Origin: an uncultured Flavonifractor sp.
GTDB taxonomy: Bacteria; Bacillota; Clostridia; Oscillospirales; Oscillospiraceae
DNA length: 55,267 bases
Direction of reading: 5' to 3'
Assembly: GCA_947384055.1 (NCBI GenBank)
Contig: CANDFO010000006.1
Coordinates: 1-55,267 of the forward strand
Both the position numbers and the translations under genes were made by a program. The number at the start of each line of letters is the position of its first letter. Position 1 is the stretch's first letter. Of this stretch, positions 1 through 8,111 are shown piece by piece. Below the pieces are notes generated by a model. It was not told the DNA's origin. It ran no database searches and saw only the letters and a program-made list of their open reading frames with translations.

Positions 1-2
1 TC

Positions 3-104
3 CAGATGGCGTGTGAGTTCTCGCGGGCGGTTCCGCACTCCGCGCGGGGGGCTGGTCCTGCGCTTTCCATGTGCAAGGGGAAGAAGGACGACATTATTAT
101 TTAG
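3..104 (+). CDS. 3' end of an unidentified upstream gene
   Basis: This is the only frame open from the window edge to the region before kal. It reads about 33 codons and stops at TAG 102-104, ending in KGKKDDIII. The stop lies directly over the ribosome binding site of kal, so the two genes look co-transcribed and tightly spaced. I do not recognise the fragment. By position it could belong to the lysine-fermentation operon, but that is inference. Confidence 0.5.
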   Translation, partial: QMACEFSRAVPHSARGAGPALSMCKGKKDDIII

Positions 105-116
105 GAGTGACAGACA

Positions 117-518
117 ATGGAAGAGAAGAAGTATACCTCGTTGATCCGCCTGCGCATGTCCGCCAAAGACGCCCACTACGGCGGAAATCTGGTAGACGGC
201 GCCCATATGGTTCACCTGTTCGGCGACGTGGCCACGGAGCTGCTCATTAAGACCGACGGTGATGAGGGACTGTTCTGTGCCTACAACAACATCGAGTTTA
301 AGGCTCCCGTGTATGCCGGAGATTTCATTGAGGCCTACGGCGAGGTGACACACATCGGCAATACCTCCCGCAAGATGCGTTTTGAGGCCCGCAAGGTGGC
401 TGTGCCCCGCCCGGACATCAGCGATTCTGCCGCCGACTTCCTGGATGAGCCTATCATCGTGGCCGTGGCGGAGGGCACCTGCGTGGTGCCTAAGAAGTGC
501 CAGCGCAAGGAGCCCTGA
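117..518 (+). CDS. kal: 3-aminobutyryl-CoA ammonia-lyase
   Basis: The 133-residue protein is a single hotdog-fold domain resembling the Kal enzyme of anaerobic lysine fermentation. Kal removes ammonia from 3-aminobutyryl-CoA to give crotonyl-CoA on the route from lysine to butyrate and acetate. The N-terminal block with LIRLRMSAKDAHYGGNLVDG and the later GDFIEAYGEV segment are the parts I recognise, and the length is normal for the family. An AGGAG at 103-107 precedes the ATG. A terminator-like hairpin follows at 550-580, so kal appears to be the last gene of its operon. Other hotdog CoA lyases or thioesterases are possible alternatives, but the match to Kal is good. Confidence 0.85.
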   Translation: MEEKKYTSLIRLRMSAKDAHYGGNLVDGAHMVHLFGDVATELLIKTDGDEGLFCAYNNIEFKAPVYAGDFIEAYGEVTHIGNTSRKMRFEARKVAVPRPDISDSAADFLDEPIIVAVAEGTCVVPKKCQRKEP

Positions 519-549
519 CGCAGGAATACATCGTTTTATACAGCGCAAA

Positions 550-580
550 AACGGGTGCCGTCCATGTGGCGGCGCCCGTT
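550..580 (+). terminator. Terminator-like hairpin after kal
   Basis: The arms AACGGGTGCCG and CGGCGCCCGTT pair almost completely across a short loop and are followed by TCTG rather than a long T run. It lies 30 nt past the kal stop, so it plausibly ends the lysine operon transcript. Confidence 0.55.
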
Positions 581-658
581 TCTGATGCCGGCATTTTGGA
601 GTCCTCCAAAAAACTTTGCAAAAACCGGTATAATTGTGAGTAGTATGCGGCAAAACGG

Positions 659-687
659 TTGAGCAGAACGGAAATACATGCTATAAT
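659..687 (+). promoter_or_regulatory. Sigma-A type promoter for the ddl leader
   Basis: TTGAGC (659-664) and TATAAT (682-687) are separated by exactly 17 nt, and TGC just before the -10 box makes an extended -10. The expected start is near 694, nearly 300 nt upstream of ddl, so the transcript has a long leader. Confidence 0.7.
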
Positions 688-693
688 ATCCGC

Positions 694-843
694 GATGTGG
701 CTGTTGAGCCTGTCGAAAAAGGCACAGCCCGGCGATGCGCATGCTTGCGGGCCGAGAGGGGTTATCTCCGGCGTGGGCGCCGCCGGGAAAGTGGATTTTG
801 GTTGGATTCAAGCCTGCGGGCGCGAGCTCCGCGAGGTTTTTTT
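694..843 (+). ncRNA. Structured leader or small RNA upstream of ddl
   Basis: This GC-rich non-coding stretch starts at the predicted transcription start. It contains a hairpin GGCTGT...ACAGCC around 700-726 with an inner GCCT...AGGC stem, a CGGC...GCCG hairpin at about 732-755, a GAG...CTC hairpin, and a CCGGCG...CGCCGG hairpin around 768-786. It ends with CGCG-rich pairing and seven T residues at 837-843. That layout fits either a free-standing RNA of about 150 nt or an attenuator leader for ddl-murF. I found no match by eye to T-box, 6S, SRP or c-di-GMP consensus. From 844 to 987 I see no second strong promoter, so ddl may depend on read-through. Confidence 0.4.
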
Positions 844-987
844 GAAAGCATTATTTGAACAGGTTCCGATTCTCCGGGTCTGCCGGGAGCCGCATAAGAC
901 AGCGTTATGCGCCACAAAGGGCGGCTGATGTGCTATCCGATGCCGCCCACACATAAAATACGATATCTGAACATAATGAGGTGTGTC

Positions 988-2040
988 ATGAAAATCGTTG
1001 TATTGGCGGGGGGGCTTTCTCCGGAGCGCAATGTGTCCCTTTCTACCGGCATCATGGTGACAGAGGCGCTGCGGCAGCGGGGACATGGGGCGGCCCTGGT
1101 GGATATGTTCTTTGGACTGGAGAACTATACCGGACCTCTGGAGGCGCTGTTCAGCGCTCCGGTGCCCGAGGATGCCAAACGGATTCAGCCCCAGGCTCCT
1201 GACCTGGTGGAGGTGAAGGCCCGGCGCCGGGACCAGGGACCCAGCCTCTTCGGGCCCCAGGTGCTGGAGTTGTGCGCCCTGGCGGATGTGGTCTTTTTGG
1301 CGCTCCATGGTACTTGCGGCGAGGATGGCCGGGTGCAGGCCGCCTTTGATCTGCTGGGAATCCCGTATACCGGTGCGGGCAGCCTGAGCAGCGCCATTGC
1401 CATGGACAAAGACCTGACCAAGCAGCTGGTGGCTGATGTGGTGGCAACGCCGGGGTGGAAGACAGCGGTCTGTCAGGAGGGAAATATTGAGGAGCTTACC
1501 GCCTCTGCCCGCCTGCCCCTGGTGGTTAAGCCGGTGGACAGCGGCTCCTCCATCGGTGTGTCCATTGTCCATACGAAGGAGGACCTGCGGGAGGCCCTCC
1601 GGAACAGCGCGGCGCTGGGGGGACGGACGGTGCTGGAGGAATATGTGAAGGGCCGGGAGGTGCAGGTGGGCATTTTGGAAGGCCGGGCCCTGCCCTCCAT
1701 CGAGATCATTCCCCAGGCGGATTTTTACGACTATGAGAATAAGTATCAGCCCGGCGCCGCGGTGGAGGTCTGCCCGGCGGAGATTCCGCCGGAGACGGAG
1801 CAGCGCCTTCAGGCGGCGGCGCTGCGGGTATATGAAAAACTGGGACTGTCGGTCTACGCCCGGGCGGACTTTATTCTGGATGGGGCGGGCGATATCTGGT
1901 TTCTGGAGATCAACACTCTGCCCGGCATGACCCCCACCAGCCTCCTGCCCCAGGAGGCCGCCGCGGTGGGGATTGACTATGGAACCCTCTGTGAACGGAT
2001 TGTGCAGGCATCCCTGAGGGCGAGGCAGGCCGGACGCTGA
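988..2040 (+). CDS. ddl: D-alanine--D-alanine ligase
   Basis: This 350-residue ATP-grasp ligase makes the D-Ala-D-Ala dipeptide used by MurF in peptidoglycan precursor synthesis. The N-terminal GGLSPERNVSLSTG loop, the SLSSAIAMDKDLTKQ segment, the VKPVDSGSSIGVS ATP-grasp motif and the C-terminal FLEINTLPGMTPTSLLPQ segment are all present, so the protein looks intact. I chose ATG 988 over an upstream in-frame ATG at 907 because GAGGTG sits at 978-983 and homologs start at the MKIVVLAGG block. murF follows after 63 nt, so the two consecutive steps are probably co-transcribed. The long leader before it suggests regulation at the RNA level. Confidence 0.95.
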   Translation: MKIVVLAGGLSPERNVSLSTGIMVTEALRQRGHGAALVDMFFGLENYTGPLEALFSAPVPEDAKRIQPQAPDLVEVKARRRDQGPSLFGPQVLELCALADVVFLALHGTCGEDGRVQAAFDLLGIPYTGAGSLSSAIAMDKDLTKQLVADVVATPGWKTAVCQEGNIEELTASARLPLVVKPVDSGSSIGVSIVHTKEDLREALRNSAALGGRTVLEEYVKGREVQVGILEGRALPSIEIIPQADFYDYENKYQPGAAVEVCPAEIPPETEQRLQAAALRVYEKLGLSVYARADFILDGAGDIWFLEINTLPGMTPTSLLPQEAAAVGIDYGTLCERIVQASLRARQAGR

Positions 2041-2103
2041 GAGCCGCCCGGCACACCGCTCCGCCGCATTTGATCAAAACAGAACGAACGAGGAGAGGAA
2101 CCT

Positions 2104-3492
2104 ATGGAACCGCTGACTATTCGGGAAATTGTGCAGGCCGTAGACGGCAGGCTGCTGGGAGATTTTGGAGACCTGAACCGGGAGGTCGGGCGGGTGGAGA
2201 CCGACAGCCGGACCATCCACACAGGCTCACTGTTTGTACCTATCGTCGGGGAACGCTTTGACGGCCATGCCTATATTGACGCCGCTCTGGAGGGCGGCGC
2301 GGCGGGATGCTTTACCCAGCGGGAGCAGGACGGCTACCTGCCGGGAAAGTTTTACATTAAAGTGGCCTCTACTCTGCAGGCGCTTCGGGATTTGGCTGTG
2401 TTTTACCGGAAAAAATTTTCTGTTCCGGTGGTAGCGATTACCGGCTCAGTGGGTAAAACTACCACTAAGGATATGACGGCCGCCGTGCTGTCCGAGAAGT
2501 ACAGCGTTCTGAAAACCGAGGGCAACCTGAACACGGAGGTCGGCGTGTCCCTGACGCTGCTGCGGCTGAGTCCCGCCCATGAGATTGCGGTGATAGAGCT
2601 GGGCATGGACCACGCCGGAGAGATCGACTGCCTGTCCGATATGGTGGAGCCGGATGTGATTCTCATGACCAATATTGGGGACTCTCACATTGAGCATTTC
2701 GGCTCCCGGGAGAAGATCCTGGAGGCCAAAAGCGAGATATTCAACCACGCCTCACCGGAGGCCTTTGTGGTGCTCAACGGGGATGACCCGCTGCTTCGGA
2801 GCAAGGCGGAGAGCCTGCCCTATGAAACGATTCTGGTGGGGGCAGGGGAGGAGCTGGATTACCGGGCCACAGAAGTGGAGAGCGGCGGGCGCAGCCATGT
2901 GCGGTGCACCCTTTGCACGCCGAGGGGAAAATTCCCGGTGGATATTCCCGCCCCGGGGGAGCACATGATCTACCCGGCTCTGATGGCTGCCGCCGTCGGG
3001 GAGCATTTTGGCCTGACACAGGGACAGATTGCCGGCGGGATTCACCATTTTGTTCCCACCAAGATGCGAATGAATGTGCTCAGACGGGGGGAGGGTATTA
3101 CCATCCTCAACGACACATACAACGCCAACCCCCAGTCCATGCGGGCGGCGGTGGAGATTCTCTCCGGTTCTGGGAGCGATTATAAAATTGCTGTGCTGGG
3201 GGATATGTTTGACCTGGGTGCCCTGGCTCCGGCTCTCCACGCAAGCGTTGGGGAGCACCTGGGCAAAAGCGGGGTGGACTGCCTGGTGGCGGTGGGAGAG
3301 CTGGCCCGCCACATCTATGATGCCGCCGCCCCCCACATGTCCCAGGCCTACTGCTGCAAGACCAAGGAGGAGGCCAAGCCCCTGCTGGCTCAGCTGTTGC
3401 GGCCCAACACCACGATTCTGGTCAAGGCTTCCCGGGGGATGGCCTTTGAGGAGCTGGCGGATTATCTGAAATCTGTCACCAGGGACACATGA
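2104..3492 (+). CDS. murF: UDP-MurNAc-tripeptide:D-Ala-D-Ala ligase
   Basis: MurF adds the D-Ala-D-Ala dipeptide to UDP-MurNAc-tripeptide in the cytoplasm, the last soluble step of precursor synthesis. The protein has 462 residues, a normal length. The N-terminal domain carries the DSRTIHTGSLFVPI motif, the central domain has the ATP loop TGSVGKTTTKD and the LGMDHAGEIDCLS segment, and the C-terminal domain has LNDTYNANPQSM. GAGGAGAGGAA just before the ATG is a strong ribosome binding site. Pairing with ddl gives a substrate-supply unit. This copy lies outside the dcw cluster, which here goes directly from murE to mraY. Confidence 0.95.
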   Translation: MEPLTIREIVQAVDGRLLGDFGDLNREVGRVETDSRTIHTGSLFVPIVGERFDGHAYIDAALEGGAAGCFTQREQDGYLPGKFYIKVASTLQALRDLAVFYRKKFSVPVVAITGSVGKTTTKDMTAAVLSEKYSVLKTEGNLNTEVGVSLTLLRLSPAHEIAVIELGMDHAGEIDCLSDMVEPDVILMTNIGDSHIEHFGSREKILEAKSEIFNHASPEAFVVLNGDDPLLRSKAESLPYETILVGAGEELDYRATEVESGGRSHVRCTLCTPRGKFPVDIPAPGEHMIYPALMAAAVGEHFGLTQGQIAGGIHHFVPTKMRMNVLRRGEGITILNDTYNANPQSMRAAVEILSGSGSDYKIAVLGDMFDLGALAPALHASVGEHLGKSGVDCLVAVGELARHIYDAAAPHMSQAYCCKTKEEAKPLLAQLLRPNTTILVKASRGMAFEELADYLKSVTRDT

Positions 3493-3503
3493 GGGGGCGC
3501 CGA

Positions 3504-3605
3504 ATGACACCGCTCACGGTAGGGGACTTGGAGCGGGCAGAGGCTTACTATGACAGGCCGCTCCCCCTGCTTAGGTTTGACCTCTTTGAATATCAGCGAA
3601 CATGA
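3504..3605 (+). CDS. Possible 33-residue small protein
   Basis: A short frame starts at ATG 3504 after GAGGGGGC and reads MTPLTVGDLERAEAYYDRP with a further 14 residues rich in leucine and aromatics, stopping at TGA 3603-3605. The stop overlaps the ribosome binding site of the ABC-F gene, so translation could be coupled. Sense codon usage looks ordinary for this genome. It might be a real small protein or a leader peptide controlling the ABC-F gene, but nothing beyond position and frame supports it. Confidence 0.3.
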   Translation: MTPLTVGDLERAEAYYDRPLPLLRFDLFEYQRT

Positions 3606-3615
3606 GGACTCTGTT

Positions 3616-5523
3616 ATGATAGACATCAGCGTATCCGGCCTGGTGAAGGAATTTGAGGTCGGCAAAAAGATATTGGACGGCCTGAGTTTTCAGGTGGACC
3701 AGGGGGAACGGGTGGGCCTTCTGGGGAAAAACGGCGCGGGTAAGACCACCCTGTTTAAGATTCTGACAGGAGAGCTGGACTGTGACGATGGACAAGTGAG
3801 CGTGGCTCCCGGCAAAGGGCTGGGGCTGATCTCTCAGATTCCGACGTATCCTCCGGACTATACGGTGGAGGACGTGCTGCAAACCGCCTTTCACAGGTTT
3901 CGGGCTATGGAAGAGGAGATGGACCGGCTCACCCGGCAGATGGAGGGGGACAGCGGCCCGGCGCTGCTGAAGAGGTACGGAGCTCTGTCCTCCGCGTTTG
4001 AGGCGGCGGGAGGCTATGATACCGCCACCGAGTGCAATAAGGTCTGTAACGGCCTGGATATCCCCCAGGATATGCGGGAACAGCTGTTTTCCTCCCTGTC
4101 CGGCGGGGAAAAGACCCGGGTGAACCTGGCCCGGCTGATTCTGGAGGATACCGATATCCTCCTGCTGGACGAGCCCACCAACCATCTGGACCTGCATGCC
4201 ACCGAGTGGCTGGAAGACTACTTGGACCGCTACAAGGGTACTGTGCTGGCCATCTCCCACGACCGCTGGTTTTTGGACCGGGTGGTCCGCCGGGTCATCG
4301 AAATCCAGGAGGGAAAGGCCGAATTTTACGAGGGCAACTACAGCTTCTATGTGGAGGAGAAAGAGCGGCGGTACCTGGAAAGGCTCAGGCAGTACGAGAA
4401 GGAGCAGGCCAAGATTGAGCAGCTGGAGACGGCGGCGGAGCGCCTGCGGGTCTGGGCCTACTCGGGCAACGACAAGATTTTTAAGCGGGCTCAGTCTATG
4501 GAAAAGCGCATTGAGCGTCTGCGCACCACCGACAAGCCGAAAAAGGAACGCCGTCTGGACCTGAAATTCGGCGAGCGGGAGTTTCGGGGGGATGAGGTGC
4601 TCACCATTAAAGGGCTGGAGAAAGGCTTTGACGGGCGCACCCTTTTTTCGGGGGTAGACCTGGAAGTGACGGGGGGCGAGCGGATTGCCCTGCTGGGGGA
4701 CAACGGCACCGGGAAATCCACCTTTATCAAGCTCCTTATGGGGGAAGAAGAGCCCGACGGCGGCAGGCTTCGCATGGGTCCCACGGTAAAAATCGGCTAT
4801 CTGCCCCAGATGATTCATTTCCCCCACCCGGAGCGGAACCTGGTGGATACCATGATCTATGACCAGGACTGCTCCACTCAGACCGCCCGCAACCGCCTGG
4901 GGGCGTTTAATTTCCGGGGAGAGGATGTGTTTAAGCCGGTGTCCGCCCTCTCCGGCGGGGAGCAGAGCCGCCTGCGGCTGTGCATGCTTATGGATGAGAA
5001 GATCAATCTGCTGATTTTGGACGAGCCCACCAATCATCTGGATATCGCCAGCCGGGAGTGGATTGAAGAGGCGGTGGAAGACTATGAGGGCAACCTCCTG
5101 TTTGTCTCCCATGACCGCTATTTTATCGACCGTTTTGCCAGCCGGATCTGGATGCTGGAAAACGGGACCATTACTGATTTCCGGGGGACTTACCGGGAGT
5201 TTACCGCCGCCCGGGAGCGGGCGGGGGGCAGAACGGCAAAGGAGGAGCACATCTCTCCCACCCGTGCCGTCGTCAGAGAGGAGAAAAAACGGCGTGCCGG
5301 CGGCACGAAGGAGCTGGAGAAACAGGTCAATGCCGCTGAGCGGGAGGTAGCAAAGGCGGAAGAGCGTATGTATGAGCTGGAGCAGGAGATTGACGAGGCC
5401 TCCAGCAATTATCTGAAGCTCCAGGAACTCTATGAGCAGCGGCAGGCTCTGGAGGATGAGATTGCCGCGCTGTACGCCAGGTGGGAGGCTATAGCGGCGG
5501 AGCTGGAGGAGGCGCAGCTATGA
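3616..5523 (+). CDS. ABC-F family ATPase (Uup/EttA-like)
   Basis: This 635-residue soluble protein has two ABC ATPase domains and no membrane segments, the layout of ABC-F proteins that act on the ribosome. Domain 1 shows GKNGAGKTT, LSGGEKTR and ILLLDEPTNHLD; domain 2 shows GDNGTGKST, LSGGEQSR and LLILDEPTNHLD. Between them lies the charged linker with YLERLRQYEKEQAKIEQ, and the C-terminal ~90 residues form a charged coiled coil, as in Uup. An in-frame ATG lies upstream at 3550, but ATG 3616 follows TGAGGAC and fits the family start. Whether it is housekeeping or gives antibiotic protection cannot be told from sequence. It overlaps the next gene by ATGA. Confidence 0.9.
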   Translation: MIDISVSGLVKEFEVGKKILDGLSFQVDQGERVGLLGKNGAGKTTLFKILTGELDCDDGQVSVAPGKGLGLISQIPTYPPDYTVEDVLQTAFHRFRAMEEEMDRLTRQMEGDSGPALLKRYGALSSAFEAAGGYDTATECNKVCNGLDIPQDMREQLFSSLSGGEKTRVNLARLILEDTDILLLDEPTNHLDLHATEWLEDYLDRYKGTVLAISHDRWFLDRVVRRVIEIQEGKAEFYEGNYSFYVEEKERRYLERLRQYEKEQAKIEQLETAAERLRVWAYSGNDKIFKRAQSMEKRIERLRTTDKPKKERRLDLKFGEREFRGDEVLTIKGLEKGFDGRTLFSGVDLEVTGGERIALLGDNGTGKSTFIKLLMGEEEPDGGRLRMGPTVKIGYLPQMIHFPHPERNLVDTMIYDQDCSTQTARNRLGAFNFRGEDVFKPVSALSGGEQSRLRLCMLMDEKINLLILDEPTNHLDIASREWIEEAVEDYEGNLLFVSHDRYFIDRFASRIWMLENGTITDFRGTYREFTAARERAGGRTAKEEHISPTRAVVREEKKRRAGGTKELEKQVNAAEREVAKAEERMYELEQEIDEASSNYLKLQELYEQRQALEDEIAALYARWEAIAAELEEAQL

Positions 5524-6146
5524 GCAGGAGGGCGCGCGGTTCCGCCAGACGGGGACAAGTCCTGTTCTGGGTGAGGATATTTCTGTGCCTGGCGATAGCG
5601 GGGGCGGCGGTCTTTGGCGCTCTGCTGGGGCAGATTTACAGCCATGCCCGGGATGAGCTCCACGGTTCGCCGGAAGTTATGATTATTCTGGGCTGTCAGG
5701 TCAAGGAGTGGGGTCCCTCGATGCTTCTCCAGGACCGGCTGGACCGGGCGCTGGAGTACCTGGAGGAGCACCCGGACATGACGGTGGTTGTCACCGGCGG
5801 GCAGGGAGCCGATGAACCGGAGGCCGAAGCGGAGACAATGGCCCGATATCTGACCGAACGGGGGTTTCCCCAAGAGCAAGTGCTTCTGGAGGACCGGTCC
5901 CATAATACCTTTCAGAACTTTGCCTTTACCAGGACGCTGCTGGAGGAGCGGGGATACGACCTGAGCCGGGGCGTTGTGGTGGTATCCAACGGATTCCATC
6001 TGGCCCGGGCAAAAATGCTGGCCGGGCGGGTGGGCTTTGTGGAAGTTTCCACCCTGGCCGCGCCCAGCAGCCACACGCCTTCCTTGGTCTACATGCTCTT
6101 TCGGGAACCGATAGCTCTGATAAAATCTTTTTTAATTGACAGGTGA
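5520..6146 (+). CDS. YdcF/SanA-like DUF218 membrane protein
   Basis: The 208-residue protein has an N-terminal transmembrane helix at about residues 15-37 preceded by a basic stretch, then a DUF218 domain facing outside. The domain shows the typical VMIILGCQV opening, the VVTGGQG motif and the VVVVSNGFHLARA motif. Members of this family (YdcF, SanA, ElyC) are linked to envelope integrity, and some bind nucleotide-like ligands, but the reaction is not established. The ATG overlaps the ABC-F stop as ATGA, indicating translational coupling. prfA follows after only a few bases, so the three genes are probably one transcript. Confidence 0.8.
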   Translation: MSRRARGSARRGQVLFWVRIFLCLAIAGAAVFGALLGQIYSHARDELHGSPEVMIILGCQVKEWGPSMLLQDRLDRALEYLEEHPDMTVVVTGGQGADEPEAEAETMARYLTERGFPQEQVLLEDRSHNTFQNFAFTRTLLEERGYDLSRGVVVVSNGFHLARAKMLAGRVGFVEVSTLAAPSSHTPSLVYMLFREPIALIKSFLIDR

Positions 6147-6152
6147 GCTGTT

Positions 6153-7220
6153 TTGGATATGATGGAAAAACTGCGGTCTCTGGAGCTGCACTTTGCGGAC
6201 CTGGAGGCCCGGCTGGGGGCGTCGGAGACCTATGGAGACCCGGCCCTGGTGGCAAGACTTAACAAGGAGCAGCGGGAGCTGGAGCCGGTGGTGAGCGCGT
6301 ACCGGAGGCTTATCCGCCGCAGGCAGGATATGGCGGACGCCCAGGGACTTCTGTCCGACCCGGATATGAAGGAGCTGGCCCAGGAGGAATTTCAGCAGGC
6401 CAGAGACGACCTGGAACGCCTGGAGGAGGAAATTAAAATCCTCCTGCTTCCCCGGGACCCCAACGACGAGAAGAATGTCATTGTAGAAATCCGTGCCGGA
6501 GTGGGCGGGGAGGAGGCGGCACTGTTTGCCCACTCCCTGTTCCGTATGTACTCCATGTACGCGGATGCCCGCCGGTGGAAGGTGGAGGTGGATTCCGTCA
6601 ATGAGACTGAGCTCGGCGGGGTAAAGGAAATCTGCTTTACGGTAGAGGGGGACGGCGCCTGGTCCCGGCTAAAATTTGAGAGCGGCGTCCACCGGGTGCA
6701 GCGGGTGCCTGAGACCGAGTCCGGCGGGCGCATCCATACCTCCACTGTCACGGTGGCGGTGCTTCCCCAGGTGGACGAAGTAGACTTTCACCTGGACCCG
6801 GCGGATATTGAAATGCAGGTATTTCGCTCCTCCGGCGCGGGAGGGCAGCACGTCAATAAGACCTCCTCCGCGGTGCGGTTGATTCACAGGCCTACGGGCA
6901 CCGTTGTGGAGTGTCAGCAGGAGCGGAGCCAGTTTCAGAACCGGGATAAGGCCATGGAGCTGCTGCGCTCCCGGCTGTATGAGGAGAAGGTGCGGGAGCA
7001 GGAGGACGCGGTGACGGCCCAGCGCCGCAGTCAGGTGGGCAGCGGTATGCGCAATGAACGCATCCGCACCTATAATTTCCCTCAGGGACGGCTGACTGAC
7101 CACCGGATCAACCTGACCCTCTATCGACTGGAGGGTGTGATGAACGGAGATTTGGATGAGATCATTGACGGACTGGTGACGGCTGACCAGGCCCAGCGCC
7201 TGCGTCAGAGCGAGGGCTGA
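6153..7220 (+). CDS. prfA: Peptide chain release factor 1
   Basis: RF1 recognises UAA and UAG stop codons and triggers peptide release. The GGQ catalytic loop is present in SSGAGGQHVNKTSSAV, and the N-terminal coiled coil and GVHRVQRVPETESGGR block are standard. The protein is about 355 residues, the usual length. The start is ambiguous: TTG 6153 is 5 nt from the AGGTGAG at 6141-6147, whereas ATG 6159 is 11 nt away and would shorten the protein by two residues. TTG starts also appear best for yqfD and phoH in this window. The ribosome binding site includes the stop of the preceding gene. Confidence 0.95.
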   Translation: MDMMEKLRSLELHFADLEARLGASETYGDPALVARLNKEQRELEPVVSAYRRLIRRRQDMADAQGLLSDPDMKELAQEEFQQARDDLERLEEEIKILLLPRDPNDEKNVIVEIRAGVGGEEAALFAHSLFRMYSMYADARRWKVEVDSVNETELGGVKEICFTVEGDGAWSRLKFESGVHRVQRVPETESGGRIHTSTVTVAVLPQVDEVDFHLDPADIEMQVFRSSGAGGQHVNKTSSAVRLIHRPTGTVVECQQERSQFQNRDKAMELLRSRLYEEKVREQEDAVTAQRRSQVGSGMRNERIRTYNFPQGRLTDHRINLTLYRLEGVMNGDLDEIIDGLVTADQAQRLRQSEG

Positions 7221-7232
7221 GAGGGAGGAACC

Positions 7233-7490
7233 ATGGAGCTGAAAATTTTGTATTCCACGCTGCCGCAGGGCATAGACAGCACTTCGCTGAAGGCCGGTCT
7301 GGACAATGTTCTGGAGGAGGACGGGTGGCTGACAGGTTCCGGGCCGGGCTGGGTGGAGCTGGAGCTGGAAGATGAGCGCCAGAACCCCAAATACGGGATT
7401 CTGGCGGTAAAACATTACCTCCAGCAAATGGCCTTTCCGCCGGATACCCAGATTGAACTGGCCGGAACCGCGGTGGGGATTTATGAGTGA
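7233..7490 (+). CDS. Small conserved-looking protein of unknown function
   Basis: The 85-residue acidic protein starts 12 nt after prfA with a good GGGAGGAA ribosome binding site, so it is probably expressed with prfA. It has no signal peptide, no membrane helix and no motif I recognise. It begins MELKILYSTLPQGIDS and ends QIELAGTAVGIYE, and alternating hydrophobic residues suggest a small alpha/beta fold. The spacing and codon use argue that it is a real gene. Confidence 0.65.
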   Translation: MELKILYSTLPQGIDSTSLKAGLDNVLEEDGWLTGSGPGWVELELEDERQNPKYGILAVKHYLQQMAFPPDTQIELAGTAVGIYE

Positions 7491-7534
7491 CGGATTTTGC
7501 GGAACAGGGCAAGGGATATCCTGTTTTCCGGCCG

Positions 7535-7581
7535 TAAAAATCGGAGGAGAGACGCAGTTATGCGCTTCTCCTCCAATTTTT
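7535..7581. terminator. Bidirectional terminator between convergent genes
   Basis: The arms TAAAAATCGGAGGAGA and TCTCCTCCAATTTTTA form a long stem with extra CGCA...TGCG pairing inside. A-rich and T-rich ends on both sides suit termination from either strand. It sits between the 7233 gene and ybeY and reaches the ybeY stop codon. Confidence 0.8.
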
Positions 7582-8077
7582 ATATAGTTGAACGGGAAAT
7601 GCCCAAACTGCCCAGAATGGCCTCTTCTCTGGTGCGCATCTGAGCTTTCATGGGGCCCTCGTCCAAATGGTCGTATCCCAGCAGATGGAGAACCGAGTGG
7701 ACGGCCAGATATGCCAGCTCCCGCCGGGGACCGTGGCCGTACTCCTCCCCCTGGGCCTCTGCCCGCTCAACTGAAAGCGCCATGTCCCCCAGGGGCACCA
7801 GCCCAGTCTCCGGGTCGGACTCCACGTCGCTCGGGCCCGGCGGGACGCCGGGGGACAGCTCAAACATGGGGAAGGAGAGCACGTCGGTGGCCCTGTCCGT
7901 ATTCCGCTGTTCCCGGTTGATCTCCCGAATCCCCTCGTCATCGGTGAAAAGCACATCCACTTCACAGGGGAAACGAATTCCCTCCGCCTCCAGAACGGCG
8001 GGGATGACCTCGCGCAGAAGAGCCTCATAGGGTTCGGTGTTTTCCAGCTCTGACTCAATAATAATGGTATGTTCCAT
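7580..8077 (-). CDS. ybeY: Endoribonuclease YbeY (rRNA maturation)
   Basis: YbeY is a single-domain metal-dependent endoribonuclease needed for 16S rRNA 3'-end maturation and ribosome quality control. The metal-binding signature is present as HSVLHLLGYDH, with the DVLSFPMF segment upstream in the protein. The 165-residue length is normal. I place the start at 8077, after AGAGGAGA; a longer open frame extends upstream but lies inside the neighbouring gene. ybeY commonly follows phoH, but here two regulatory-looking genes lie between them. It is 34 nt downstream of the small membrane protein gene, so the three genes from 8893 to 7580 are likely one operon. Confidence 0.93.
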   Translation of the reverse strand: MEHTIIIESELENTEPYEALLREVIPAVLEAEGIRFPCEVDVLFTDDEGIREINREQRNTDRATDVLSFPMFELSPGVPPGPSDVESDPETGLVPLGDMALSVERAEAQGEEYGHGPRRELAYLAVHSVLHLLGYDHLDEGPMKAQMRTREEAILGSLGISRSTI

Positions 8078-8111
8078 GTACCGTTCTCCTCTCCGCATGG
8101 GGATGCAGTCT

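Noticed and set aside
808..1572. Long minus-strand frame of 254 codons opposite the leader and ddl
   Set aside because: It lies mostly opposite ddl, has no ribosome binding site and no family resemblance. It is a shadow of GC-rich codons.
3571..5250. 559-codon minus-strand frame opposite the ABC-F gene
   Set aside because: Composition is that of an antisense shadow, and the plus-strand gene has all ABC motifs.
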